Source of the DNA: Pseudonocardia kunmingensis
GTDB taxonomy: Bacteria > Actinomycetota > Actinomycetes > Mycobacteriales > Pseudonocardiaceae
Assembly (NCBI RefSeq): GCF_006716445.1
Contig: NZ_VFPA01000006.1
Location: 248,001 to 312,000 of the forward strand
DNA length: 64,000 bases
Direction of reading: 5' to 3'
The notes below the pieces were generated by a model that was not told where the DNA came from, ran no database searches, and was given only the letters and a program-made list of their open reading frames with translations. This document shows positions 18,672 to 26,720 of the stretch, piece by piece. How positions within the stretch are numbered: position 1 is the stretch's first letter; the number at the start of each line of letters is the position of its first letter. The translations under genes were made by a program, and so were the position numbers.

Positions 18672-19354
18672 CGGTCACCGCCCGCCGGGAGTTCGGCGAC
18701 GGGGTGCTCGCCCGCGGCGCCGCCGCCGTCCACCGGGTCCTGGTGATCGAGCTGGGACTGCTGGTGGCGGCGGCGCCCGGGCTGGTGCTGCTCGCCGCGC
18801 TGGTGCCGGACGTCTCCAACGCGCCGCTCGTGGCGCTGGCGCTGGTGCCGGTGGGCCCGGCGCTCTCGGCGGCGGTGTTCGCCTGGCGGGCGAGCCTGCG
18901 CGAACCGGGGCTGGAGCCGCTGCGGCACTTCGTGCGCGGCTACCGGGCCAACGCGCTGGACGTGCTGCGGTGGGAGGTGCCCGTGCTCGCGCTGCTCACG
19001 GTGCTCGTCACGAACCTCACGCACCTCGACGCGGCGGTCGCGCACCCGGTGGCGCGGGCCGCCGTGCAGGGCGTGCTGCTCCTGCTGCTCGTCGCCACCG
19101 TGCTGTGGTCGGCGCACGTGCTCGTCCTGACCTCGCTGTTCACCCTGCGCACCCGGGACGCGGCGCTGCTCGGGCTGCACCACCTGGGCCGGCGCGTCAG
19201 CCTCGGGGCGGCCTCGCTCGCGGTGCTCGCGGGCGGGGTCGTCGCGCTCACGTCCGACTGGGTGCTCGCCCTGCTCGGGTCGCTGTTCGCCCTCCTGCTG
19301 CTGCACAACGCCGGACCGATGACCGCCGAGATCGAGGAGCACCACACCGCATGA
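18668..19354 (+). CDS. DUF624 (YesL-like) membrane protein
   Basis: A 228-residue protein with five or six predicted membrane spans (LVIELGLLVAAAPGLVLLAAL, VALALVPVGPALSAAVFAW, AVQGVLLLLLVATVLWSAHVLVL and others). The pattern and the genomic position beside LplB/YtcP/LipO-type importers fit DUF624/YesL, a family repeatedly found with oligosaccharide transporters but without a proven role. It is coupled on both sides by ATGA overlaps, to the binding protein upstream and the GH42 gene downstream. It probably assists or regulates the importer, which is inference from context only. Confidence 0.78.
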   Translation: MTVTARREFGDGVLARGAAAVHRVLVIELGLLVAAAPGLVLLAALVPDVSNAPLVALALVPVGPALSAAVFAWRASLREPGLEPLRHFVRGYRANALDVLRWEVPVLALLTVLVTNLTHLDAAVAHPVARAAVQGVLLLLLVATVLWSAHVLVLTSLFTLRTRDAALLGLHHLGRRVSLGAASLAVLAGGVVALTSDWVLALLGSLFALLLLHNAGPMTAEIEEHHTA

Positions 19355-21360
19355 CCTGCAAGATCCTGTACGGCGGCGACCACAACCCCGAGCAGTGGCC
19401 GCGCGAGGTCTGGGACGCCGACCACGCCGCCTTCGCGCTGGCGCGCATCGACACCGTCACGCTCGGCGTCTTCGACTGGGCGCTCACCCAGCCGTCCGAG
19501 GACGTCTACGACTTCGCCCTGCTCGACGAGATCGTCGAGGTCAACGCCGCGGCCGGACTGAAGATCGTCATGGCGACCGGAACCGGCGCGCTGCCGCCGT
19601 GGCTGGCGCACGCCCACCCCGAGGTCTGCCGCACCGACTTCGAGGGCCGCCGCCACGTCTACGGTCAGCGCCACAACGCCTGCCCCAGCTCGCCGGTGTT
19701 CCGGCGGCTCTCGGCCGCGCTGGCCGACCAGGTGGCCCGCCGCTACGCCGGGCATCCCGCGCTGGTGGCCTGGCACGTCGGTAACGAGTACGGCGGCGCC
19801 TGCTACTGCGAGCACTGCGCCGCGGCCTTCCGGGAGTGGCTGCGCGAGCGCTACGGCAGCCTGGACGCGCTCAACCACGCCTGGAACGCCACCTTCTGGT
19901 CGCACACGTTCAGCGACTGGGAGCAGATCGTCCCGCCGAACGCGCTCTCGGAGCACTGGCGCGGGCCGAACCACACCGCGTTCCAGGGGATCACGCTGGA
20001 CTACCTCCGGTTCACCTCCGACGCGATGCTCGCGAACTTCGTCGACGAGAAGGCGGCGATCCGCCGGCACGACGCCGCGGTGCCGGTCACCACCAACTTC
20101 ATGGGCATGTACCGCCCGATCGACTACCACCGCTGGGCCCCGCACCTGGACCTCGCGTCCTGGGACAACTACCCGCCGGACGAGAAGTCGCACGCGCGCA
20201 TGGCGCTCACCCACGACCTGATGCGCGGGCTGCGCGGCGGCGCCCCGTTCTGGCTGATGGAGCAGACGCCGACCACGACCGCGAGCCGCGACGTCAACCC
20301 GGTGAAGCGGCCCGGGGTGATGCGGCTGTGGTCGTGGCAGGCCGTCGCGCACGGAGCCGACGCGGTGCTGTTCTTCCAGATGCGGCAGTCGCGCGGGGCG
20401 TGCGAGAAGTACCACGGCGCCGTCCTCGACCACGCCGGGCGCACCGACACCCGCAGCTTCCGCGAGGTCGCCGCGCTCGGGGCCGAGCTGGAGCACCTGG
20501 GCGACGCCGCGCTCGGCGCCCGCACGCCTGCGCGCACCGCGCTGCTGTTCGACTGGGACAGCTGGTGGGCCGTCGAGATCTCCGACGGCCCCAACCGGCA
20601 CCTCAGGTACCAAGCCATCGTGACGGCCTACCACCGGGCGCTGTGGCAGGCGGGCGTGCAGCTCGACGTCGTGCCGGTCACCGCCGACCTGTCCGGCTAC
20701 GACGTCGTGGTCGCGCCGCTGCTGCACATGGTCAAGGGCGACCTGGCGCAGCGGCTGGAGGCCGTCGTCGCCCGCGGTGGCTCCGTGCTCACCACGTTCC
20801 TGTCCGGGCGGGTCGACCGGTGCGACAACGCCTTCCTCGCCGACGTCCCCGGCCCGCTCAAGGAGCTGTTCGGTGTGCGGGTGGAGGAGACCGACGCGCA
20901 GCCGCCCGAAGTGGCGAACCCGGTGCAGCTCGACGGCGTCCTCGCCGAGGGGCGCCTGGTCTTCGAGCTGCTCGTGCCCGAGGGCGCCGAGGTCGTCGGC
21001 ACCTACGGCGCCGACTTCTACGCCGGCACCCCCGCCGTCACCCGGCACCGGGCCGGCGGCGGGGGAGAGGCCTGGTACGTCGGCACGTCGCTCGACGACG
21101 ACGGCGTGGCGTGGGTCGTGCGCCGGGTCGTCGACCGGCACGGCCTCACCGGCCCCTACGCCGACGTCGCCGACCTGGAGCTCGCCGTGCGCGAGCGCGA
21201 CGGCGTGCGCACGGCGTTCCTGCTGCACCACGGCGAGAAGCCGGTGGACGTGCCCGCGCACGCGGGCGGCACCGACCTGCTCACCGGCCGCCGGATCGCC
21301 GCCGGCGAGGCGCTGCACCTGGAGCCGACCGAGGTCATCGTCCTGCGGGAGGACGCGTGA
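19351..21360 (+). CDS. Glycoside hydrolase family 42 (beta-galactosidase-like)
   Basis: A 669-residue GH42 enzyme with the three usual domains: catalytic TIM barrel, trimerisation domain (RTALLFDWDSWWAVE) and C-terminal beta domain. The opening YGGDHNPEQWP is diagnostic, the acid/base is Glu146 in HVGNEYGG and the nucleophile is Glu304 in WLMEQTP. A Cys cluster (ACYCEHC) at about residues 149-155 matches the zinc site of several GH42 members. No signal peptide is present. In a glucuronoxylan locus it may remove beta-galactosyl or alpha-L-arabinopyranosyl decorations, since both activities are known in GH42. The gene overlaps its neighbours by ATGA and GTGA. Confidence 0.9.
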   Translation: MTCKILYGGDHNPEQWPREVWDADHAAFALARIDTVTLGVFDWALTQPSEDVYDFALLDEIVEVNAAAGLKIVMATGTGALPPWLAHAHPEVCRTDFEGRRHVYGQRHNACPSSPVFRRLSAALADQVARRYAGHPALVAWHVGNEYGGACYCEHCAAAFREWLRERYGSLDALNHAWNATFWSHTFSDWEQIVPPNALSEHWRGPNHTAFQGITLDYLRFTSDAMLANFVDEKAAIRRHDAAVPVTTNFMGMYRPIDYHRWAPHLDLASWDNYPPDEKSHARMALTHDLMRGLRGGAPFWLMEQTPTTTASRDVNPVKRPGVMRLWSWQAVAHGADAVLFFQMRQSRGACEKYHGAVLDHAGRTDTRSFREVAALGAELEHLGDAALGARTPARTALLFDWDSWWAVEISDGPNRHLRYQAIVTAYHRALWQAGVQLDVVPVTADLSGYDVVVAPLLHMVKGDLAQRLEAVVARGGSVLTTFLSGRVDRCDNAFLADVPGPLKELFGVRVEETDAQPPEVANPVQLDGVLAEGRLVFELLVPEGAEVVGTYGADFYAGTPAVTRHRAGGGGEAWYVGTSLDDDGVAWVVRRVVDRHGLTGPYADVADLELAVRERDGVRTAFLLHHGEKPVDVPAHAGGTDLLTGRRIAAGEALHLEPTEVIVLREDA

Positions 21361-23282
21361 CGGACGTCCACCCCGCCTGGCTGCCGGACGCCGCGTTCGC
21401 CCCGCTCGCGGCCCGCCGGGTGCGGGTGGTGGGCGAGGGGCTGCTCGCCGGGACGGTGCGCGGCGAGGTGACACGGGCCGGGGCGCGGCTCGTCACCGGC
21501 GACGCCGACGTCGTGCTGGAGCAGCGCGAGGGCGACGGGCCGGAGGCGTACGAGATCGCGCGCCGCGACGGCGTCACCACGGTCGTCGCCGGCGGCGGGC
21601 CGGGGCTGCTGTACGGGCTGTTCCACCTCGTGCGGCTCGGTGAGGAGGCCTTCGCCGGCGACCGGGCACCCGAGCGGCACGCCCCCGCGCACGCGCTGCG
21701 GATGCTCGACCACTGGGACAACGTCGATGTCCACCCGGTGATGGGCCAGGTGGAACGCGGCTACGCGGGCGGGTCGATCTTCTACGCCGACGGCCGGGTG
21801 CGCGAGGACCTGTCCCGCGTCGCGGCCTACGCGCGGCTGCTCGCGGCGATCGGGATCAACCGGGTCGCGGTCAACAACGTGAACGTGCACCGCCGCGAGG
21901 CGCGCCTGCTCACCGACGACCTGCCCGACGTCGCCCGCATCGCCGACGTCCTGCGCCCGTGGGGGATCCGGCTGCACCTGTCGGTGAGCTTCGCCTCGCC
22001 GGTCCTCCTCGGTGGGCACACGAGCGCCGATCCCCTCGACCCGGACGTGCAGGCCTGGTGGGCGGCGGCGACCGAGCGCGTCCACGCCGCGATCCCCGAC
22101 TTCGGCGGCTACGTCGTGAAGGCCGACTCCGAAGGGCAGCCCGGCCCGTTCGCCTACGGCCGCGACCACGCCGACGGCGCGAACCTGCTCGCCCGCGCGC
22201 TCGCCCCGCACGGCGGCGTCGTGCACTGGCGGGCGTTCGTCTACGACCACCGCCAGGACTGGCGCGACCGCACGACCGACCGCGCCCGGGCCGCGTACGA
22301 CCACTTCGCCCCGCTCGACGGCCGGTTCGCCGACAACGTCGTGGTGCAGGTCAAGCACGGGCCGATGGACTTCCAGGTGCGCGAGCCGGTCTCCCCGGTG
22401 CTCGCCGCGATGCCGCGCACCCGCCTGGCCGTCGAGCTGCAGGTCACGCAGGAGTACACGGGCCAGCAGCGCCACGTCTGCTACCTGGCCCCGGCCTGGC
22501 GCGAGGCGCTGGGGTTCCGGCCGTGGGGCGAGGACGGGGCGACCGTGTCGGAGACGCTGCGCGGCGGCGTCGCCGCGGTGTCCAACGTCGGCGACGACCC
22601 GTTCTGGACCGGCCACCCGCTCGCCCAGGCGAACCTCTACGCCTACGGTCGACTGGCCTGGGACCCGGACGCCGACCCGCTCGACGAGTGGGTCTCGCTG
22701 ACGTTCCCCGGCGCCGCGCCGGCGGCCCGCGCGCTGCTGCACGACACGCTGGACCGGTCCCGGCGGACGTACGAGGACTACACGGCGCCGCTGGGCGTCG
22801 GGTGGATGGTGCGCCCCGGCCACCACTACGGCCCCGACGTCGACGGCTACGAGTACACCCCGTGGGGCACCTACCACTTCGCCGACCGGGACGGCATCGG
22901 CGTCGACCGCACGGTCGCCACGGGCACCGGCTACGCAGGCCAGTACCCGCGGCCCTGGTCGGACGTCTACGAGTCCCGCGACACCTGCCCGGACGAGCTG
23001 CTGCTGTTCTTCCACCACGTGCCCTACTCCCACGTGCTGGCGAGCGGGAGCACGGTGATCCAGCACGTCTACGACACGCACTTCGCCGGGGTCGCCGAGG
23101 TCGAGCGCATCGTCGCGGCGTGGGACCGCGCCGACGGGCTGCTGCCCGCCGACGTGGTCGCCCGCGTGCGGGGACGGCTGGTGGAGCAGCTGCGATCGGC
23201 GCGGGAGTGGCGCGACCAGGTCAACACCTACTTCCTGCGCAAGTCCGGCGTACCGGACGCCCGGCGGCGGACCATCCACTGA
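21357..23282 (+). CDS. aguA: Alpha-glucuronidase (GH67)
   Basis: A 641-residue GH67 enzyme that removes 4-O-methyl-D-glucuronic acid from the non-reducing end of xylo-oligosaccharides. Conserved elements are RMLDHWDN, GGYVVKADSEGQPGP with the probable acid Glu259, VKHGPMDFQVREP with Asp338, and LQVTQEYTGQQRH with Glu366 as the base pair. The length is slightly below the usual 680-720, mainly in the N-terminal non-catalytic domain. It lacks a signal peptide, so it acts on imported aldouronic acids. It starts at a GTG overlapping the GH42 stop (GTGA) and ends the operon. GH67 is nearly monospecific, so it is the gene that best fixes the substrate of the whole locus. Confidence 0.94.
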   Translation: MTDVHPAWLPDAAFAPLAARRVRVVGEGLLAGTVRGEVTRAGARLVTGDADVVLEQREGDGPEAYEIARRDGVTTVVAGGGPGLLYGLFHLVRLGEEAFAGDRAPERHAPAHALRMLDHWDNVDVHPVMGQVERGYAGGSIFYADGRVREDLSRVAAYARLLAAIGINRVAVNNVNVHRREARLLTDDLPDVARIADVLRPWGIRLHLSVSFASPVLLGGHTSADPLDPDVQAWWAAATERVHAAIPDFGGYVVKADSEGQPGPFAYGRDHADGANLLARALAPHGGVVHWRAFVYDHRQDWRDRTTDRARAAYDHFAPLDGRFADNVVVQVKHGPMDFQVREPVSPVLAAMPRTRLAVELQVTQEYTGQQRHVCYLAPAWREALGFRPWGEDGATVSETLRGGVAAVSNVGDDPFWTGHPLAQANLYAYGRLAWDPDADPLDEWVSLTFPGAAPAARALLHDTLDRSRRTYEDYTAPLGVGWMVRPGHHYGPDVDGYEYTPWGTYHFADRDGIGVDRTVATGTGYAGQYPRPWSDVYESRDTCPDELLLFFHHVPYSHVLASGSTVIQHVYDTHFAGVAEVERIVAAWDRADGLLPADVVARVRGRLVEQLRSAREWRDQVNTYFLRKSGVPDARRRTIH

Positions 23283-23406
23283 CGTCCCCTTTGGGGTGAA
23301 CTCGCGCGGACGGTGTTTGCGGCCCGGGCGGCGCATCGGCGCTGGTCAGCCGGTCGTTGTGCGGTAAAGCTGCTACAGCCGGCGGATCTTGCGAGGCGTA
23401 CCTGTC

Positions 23407-23452
23407 GAACGAGGTCCTCGTTCCCCGGGGCAGTTCCCCGATGAAGAGGACC
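23407..23452 (+). promoter_or_regulatory. Leader with overlapping alternative hairpins
   Basis: A perfect palindrome GAACGAGG-T-CCTCGTTC (23407-23423) shares its bases with a second pairing, GGTCCTC (23413-23419) to GAGGACC (23446-23452). The latter covers the AAGAGGA ribosome-binding site of the molybdenum hydroxylase gene at 23457. The two pairings exclude each other, so an attenuator or operator is plausible. Confidence 0.4.
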
Positions 23453-23456
23453 CCGG

Positions 23457-25793
23457 ATGGCCCAGCAACGCCAGGCGCAGCACCGCTTCGCATCCCCAGC
23501 CCGGCCCGGCACCAGCCGCCGGCGCTTCCTCGGCTACCTCGTCGCCGCGCCGACGCTGGTGGTCGCCGCCGAGCTCACCCGCCAGTCGGTGTTCGCCGAG
23601 CCCGCGTCCGCGGCCGCGATCCCGTCCGCGCCGCAGACGCCGGAGGTCTACGACCTGCTCGACGCGCTGCGCGACGCCGCGCGGCCCACGGCCAACCTGA
23701 TCCGCATCGAGGTCGAGCGCGACGGCACCGTGTCGTTCGCCCTGCCCCGCTCCGACAACGGCCAGGGCATCATCACCTCGACCCAGATGATCATCGCGGA
23801 GGAGATGGACCTCGACGTCGACCAGGTGCGCGTCACCCTGGCCGACGCCCGCCCCGAGCTGGTGTTCAACCAGCTCACCGGCGGGTCGAGCACGACCTTC
23901 ACCACCTACACCCCGATCCGGGTGGCGGCCGCGCTGGCGAAGGGCCGCCTGCTCGCGGCCGCGGCCCAGCTGCTCGGCCAGGACGTCCGCACGCTGACCA
24001 GCCGCGGTGGGCTGATCAGCGGTGCGGGCGGTTCGGCACTGCCGTTCGCCGAGCTGACGGAGAAGGCGGCCAGCGACGTCCACGAGAGCGTCGAGATCGC
24101 GCTCAAGCCGCGTGAGGACTTCCGGGTCATCGGGAAGCCGCAGACCAAGACCGACGCGCGGGCGATGGTCACGGGCCGCAAGAAGTTCGCCACCGACCTG
24201 GCGATCCCGGACGCGCTGCCGACCGTGATCTGCCGCGCCCCCGACCTCAACGGCACCCCGGACCGCGTCCGCAACCTCGACGAGGTCCGGGACATGCCCG
24301 GGGTCACCGACGTCGAGGTCGTCTCCACCGGCGTGGCGGTGCGCGCGCGGACGTTCGGGCAGGCGATCGACGGCGTCAACGCGCTGCGCGTCGACTGGGA
24401 GCCCGGCACCGTCGCAGGCGAGGACGACGACTCGATCCTCGCCGGGGTCAGGGCCGCCGAACTGCCGCTGGCCGTGCCCGCCGGCGTCGGCGAGACGGTC
24501 GAGGGGGAGTTCACCTTCTACTTCGCCTCCAGCAGCTCCCTGGAGACCAACTCCGCGATCGCCGACGTGCGCAGCGACCGGGCGGAGATCTGGGGCGCGA
24601 TGAAGAACCCGATCGCGGCGCAGGCGGAGATCGCGAAGCTGCTCGGGCTGGCGCAGAACCGGGTGACCGTGCACGTCACCGAGGGCGGCGGGTCGTTCGG
24701 TCGCAAGCTGTTCTTCGACGCCGCGCTGGAGGCCGCCGAGGTCTCGCAGGCGATGGGCAAGCCGGTGAAGCTGATGTGGACCCGGGCCGACGACTCCCGC
24801 CAGGGCCGGGTGCACCCGCTGTCGACCGCACGCGTGCGCGCGCTGGTGAGCGGCAGTTCGGTGCTGAGCTACGAGCAGCGCCACACCAGCGTCGCGACCC
24901 AGGTCAACCCGGGCCTGGGGGAGGCGGTGACCGCGGCGGCGGTGAAGGCGCCGCTCGGCAACCTCGCGCTCTCGGAGTCGGTGTTCGAGCTGACCCAGGT
25001 GACGCCCTACGACTTCGGGGTGTCGACGCGCCTGCTCAACGAGGTCGACATGCGCTTCAACACCACGAGCATGCGCAACATCTACTCGCCGAACGTGGCG
25101 ACCGCGCGCGAGCTCATGGTCGACCGGATCGCCGCGACGATGGACCGCGACCCCTACGAGTTCCGCCGCGAGTTCCTCAAGAACGACCGGCTGCGCGCCG
25201 TGCTCGACGCGGTGGCCGAGGAGGGCGACTGGGGCCGCTCGATGCCGGACGGCACGGCTCAGGGCCTCGGTGTCCACACCGAGTACAAGGGCGTCTGCGC
25301 GGCGATGGTGGAGATCGACTGCCGGCCGCGGGTGGTGGACCGGAAGATCCGGCAGGCCGTGACGGGGCCGCGCGTCACGAAGGCGGTGCTCGCCGTCGAC
25401 GTTGGCCTCGTGATCAACCCGCGTGGCCTGGAGGCCCAGATGATGGGCGGGATCAACGACGCGATCGCGCTGATCCTCACCTCGAGCCTGCACCTGGTCG
25501 ACGGCCACTTCGTCGAGGCGAGTTGGGACAACTACTTCTACACGCGGCAGTGGAACACCCCGCCCGAGATGAAGATCATCATCGTGGACTCGACGGCCGA
25601 CGAGCCGGGTGGGGCCGGTGAGTTCGGCGTGGCGGCGCCGTGCGGAGCGATCGCGTGCGCCTACGCGCGCGCCACCGGCGAGGTGCCGAGCTACTTCCCG
25701 GTCAACCACAAGGACCCGTTCCCGTTCGAGCCGTACCCGACGGTGCCCCCGATCCCCGAGTCGCCGACCAACGGCCTGAAGCTCACCTTCTGA
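23457..25793 (+). CDS. Molybdenum hydroxylase large subunit (IorB/aldehyde oxidase type), Tat-exported
   Basis: A 778-residue molybdopterin-cytosine-dinucleotide-binding subunit of the xanthine oxidase family. The N-terminus has a twin-arginine signal (SRRRFLGYLVAAPTLVVAA), so it is exported folded. Family motifs include VTEGGGSFGRKLFFDAALEA and, near the C-terminus, PGGAGEFGVAAPCGAIACA with the catalytic Glu. The closest recognisable group is isoquinoline 1-oxidoreductase beta subunit, which hydroxylates N-heterocycles or oxidises aldehydes. The order is large then small subunit, the reverse of many ior operons. The [2Fe-2S] partner starts 10 bases downstream. No FAD subunit or cytochrome partner is present, and the real substrate is unknown. 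Confidence 0.88.
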   Translation: MAQQRQAQHRFASPARPGTSRRRFLGYLVAAPTLVVAAELTRQSVFAEPASAAAIPSAPQTPEVYDLLDALRDAARPTANLIRIEVERDGTVSFALPRSDNGQGIITSTQMIIAEEMDLDVDQVRVTLADARPELVFNQLTGGSSTTFTTYTPIRVAAALAKGRLLAAAAQLLGQDVRTLTSRGGLISGAGGSALPFAELTEKAASDVHESVEIALKPREDFRVIGKPQTKTDARAMVTGRKKFATDLAIPDALPTVICRAPDLNGTPDRVRNLDEVRDMPGVTDVEVVSTGVAVRARTFGQAIDGVNALRVDWEPGTVAGEDDDSILAGVRAAELPLAVPAGVGETVEGEFTFYFASSSSLETNSAIADVRSDRAEIWGAMKNPIAAQAEIAKLLGLAQNRVTVHVTEGGGSFGRKLFFDAALEAAEVSQAMGKPVKLMWTRADDSRQGRVHPLSTARVRALVSGSSVLSYEQRHTSVATQVNPGLGEAVTAAAVKAPLGNLALSESVFELTQVTPYDFGVSTRLLNEVDMRFNTTSMRNIYSPNVATARELMVDRIAATMDRDPYEFRREFLKNDRLRAVLDAVAEEGDWGRSMPDGTAQGLGVHTEYKGVCAAMVEIDCRPRVVDRKIRQAVTGPRVTKAVLAVDVGLVINPRGLEAQMMGGINDAIALILTSSLHLVDGHFVEASWDNYFYTRQWNTPPEMKIIIVDSTADEPGGAGEFGVAAPCGAIACAYARATGEVPSYFPVNHKDPFPFEPYPTVPPIPESPTNGLKLTF

Positions 25794-25803
25794 AGGAGCG
25801 CGC

Positions 25804-26283
25804 ATGCCCACCCACACCTTCACGCTCAACGGCGAGCGCGTCTCGGTGGACACCGAGGACGACGTGCGCCTGCTCTGGGTCATCCGCGACCTCCTCGGCG
25901 TCACCGGCCCCAAGTACGGGTGCGGGATCAACGTCTGCAAGGCCTGCACGAGCCACATCAACGGGAAGGCCTTCAACCCGTGCTCGGTGCGTGTCGGGGA
26001 CATCGCCGCCGACGACGAGATCACCACGATCGAGGGCCTCGCCGACACCGTCGACGGCGACGACCTGCACCCCATGCAGCAGGCCTGGATCTCCTACGAC
26101 GTCGCGCAGTGCGGCTTCTGCCAGCCCGGCCAGATCATGGCGGCGGTGGCGAAGGTCCGCCAGTGCGTGGCCGAGGGCCGCGCTGTCGACGACGACGCGA
26201 TCGAGGAGATCCGCAACATCTGCCGCTGCGGCACCTACAACCGGATCCGCGAGGCCATCACGGCCGGCGCGGAGGAGATGTGA
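25804..26283 (+). CDS. (2Fe-2S)-binding small subunit of molybdenum hydroxylase (IorA type)
   Basis: A 159-residue electron-transfer subunit with two [2Fe-2S] domains. The plant-ferredoxin-like first cluster uses CGINVCKACTSH plus the later Cys in NPCSVRVGD; the second, all-helical cluster uses CGFCQPGQ and CRCGTYNRI. This is the standard pattern of the xanthine oxidase family small subunit. It has no signal peptide and presumably hitchhikes with the Tat-bearing large subunit encoded 10 bases upstream. The ATG has GGAGCGC upstream. Downstream, 11 bases away, is a small secreted protein of unknown role. Confidence 0.92.
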   Translation: MPTHTFTLNGERVSVDTEDDVRLLWVIRDLLGVTGPKYGCGINVCKACTSHINGKAFNPCSVRVGDIAADDEITTIEGLADTVDGDDLHPMQQAWISYDVAQCGFCQPGQIMAAVAKVRQCVAEGRAVDDDAIEEIRNICRCGTYNRIREAITAGAEEM

Positions 26284-26294
26284 GGAGTGCTCCG

Positions 26295-26555
26295 ATGGGC
26301 AAGCGCATGATCACCGGCCTGCTGCTGTCCGGCGCGGCCCTGCCGCTGGCGGCGGGCACCGCGGCCGCGAGCGACCTGGAGCAGGCCGTGAGCGCGGGTG
26401 CGGCGACCGCCGCCGACGCGCGGGCCTCGCTCCTCGACGCCGCCGACGGCCCGGAGCCGGAGGGGACGGACGGCGCGGGCACCGAGTTCCCGCAGTTCGA
26501 CCCGCGCTTCGTCGAGGGCCCGGCGGGCGGCCTGCTGGACGACCCGACGGGCTGA
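26295..26555 (+). CDS. Small secreted acidic protein, unknown
   Basis: An 86-residue protein with a Sec-like signal peptide (MGKRMITGLLLSGAALPLAAGTAAA, cleavage likely after AAA) and a short acidic, Gly/Asp/Pro-rich mature part without Cys or haem motifs. A TGAGGAG ribosome-binding site overlaps the preceding stop, and the gene starts only 11 bases after the iron-sulfur subunit, so it is very probably in the same operon. I do not recognise the family. It may be an accessory or docking peptide of the exported hydroxylase, which is inference from context. Confidence 0.68.
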   Translation: MGKRMITGLLLSGAALPLAAGTAAASDLEQAVSAGAATAADARASLLDAADGPEPEGTDGAGTEFPQFDPRFVEGPAGGLLDDPTG

Positions 26556-26569
26556 GGTGCGGATGCACT

Positions 26570-26618
26570 GACGAACGGCACGTTCGTCGGCTAGGTACCG
26601 ACGAGAGTGCCGTTCGTC
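26570..26618. repeat. 49-bp palindromic repeat, copy A
   Basis: The outer arms GACGAACGGCAC and GTGCCGTTCGTC pair perfectly over 12 bp, an inner stem (CGTCGG with CCGACG) continues, and the loop is CTAGGTA. The reverse complement is 46/49 identical to copy B at 47397-47445. It starts 14 bases after the stop of the small secreted protein and may act as terminator or be a REP-like dispersed element. Confidence 0.8.
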
Positions 26619-26720
26619 GGCGGTGGCCGGGCGCCCACCCTGGCGGGTGAGACCTCCGCGCCGGACTGCTTGGCAGCCGACACTCTGCGAGCATCGTCGG
26701 TCGTGACAGGGGCGACCGAC

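Noticed and set aside
18940..21474. 844-codon minus-strand frame opposite GH42
   Set aside because: The opposite frame contains all GH42 catalytic motifs; this one has none.
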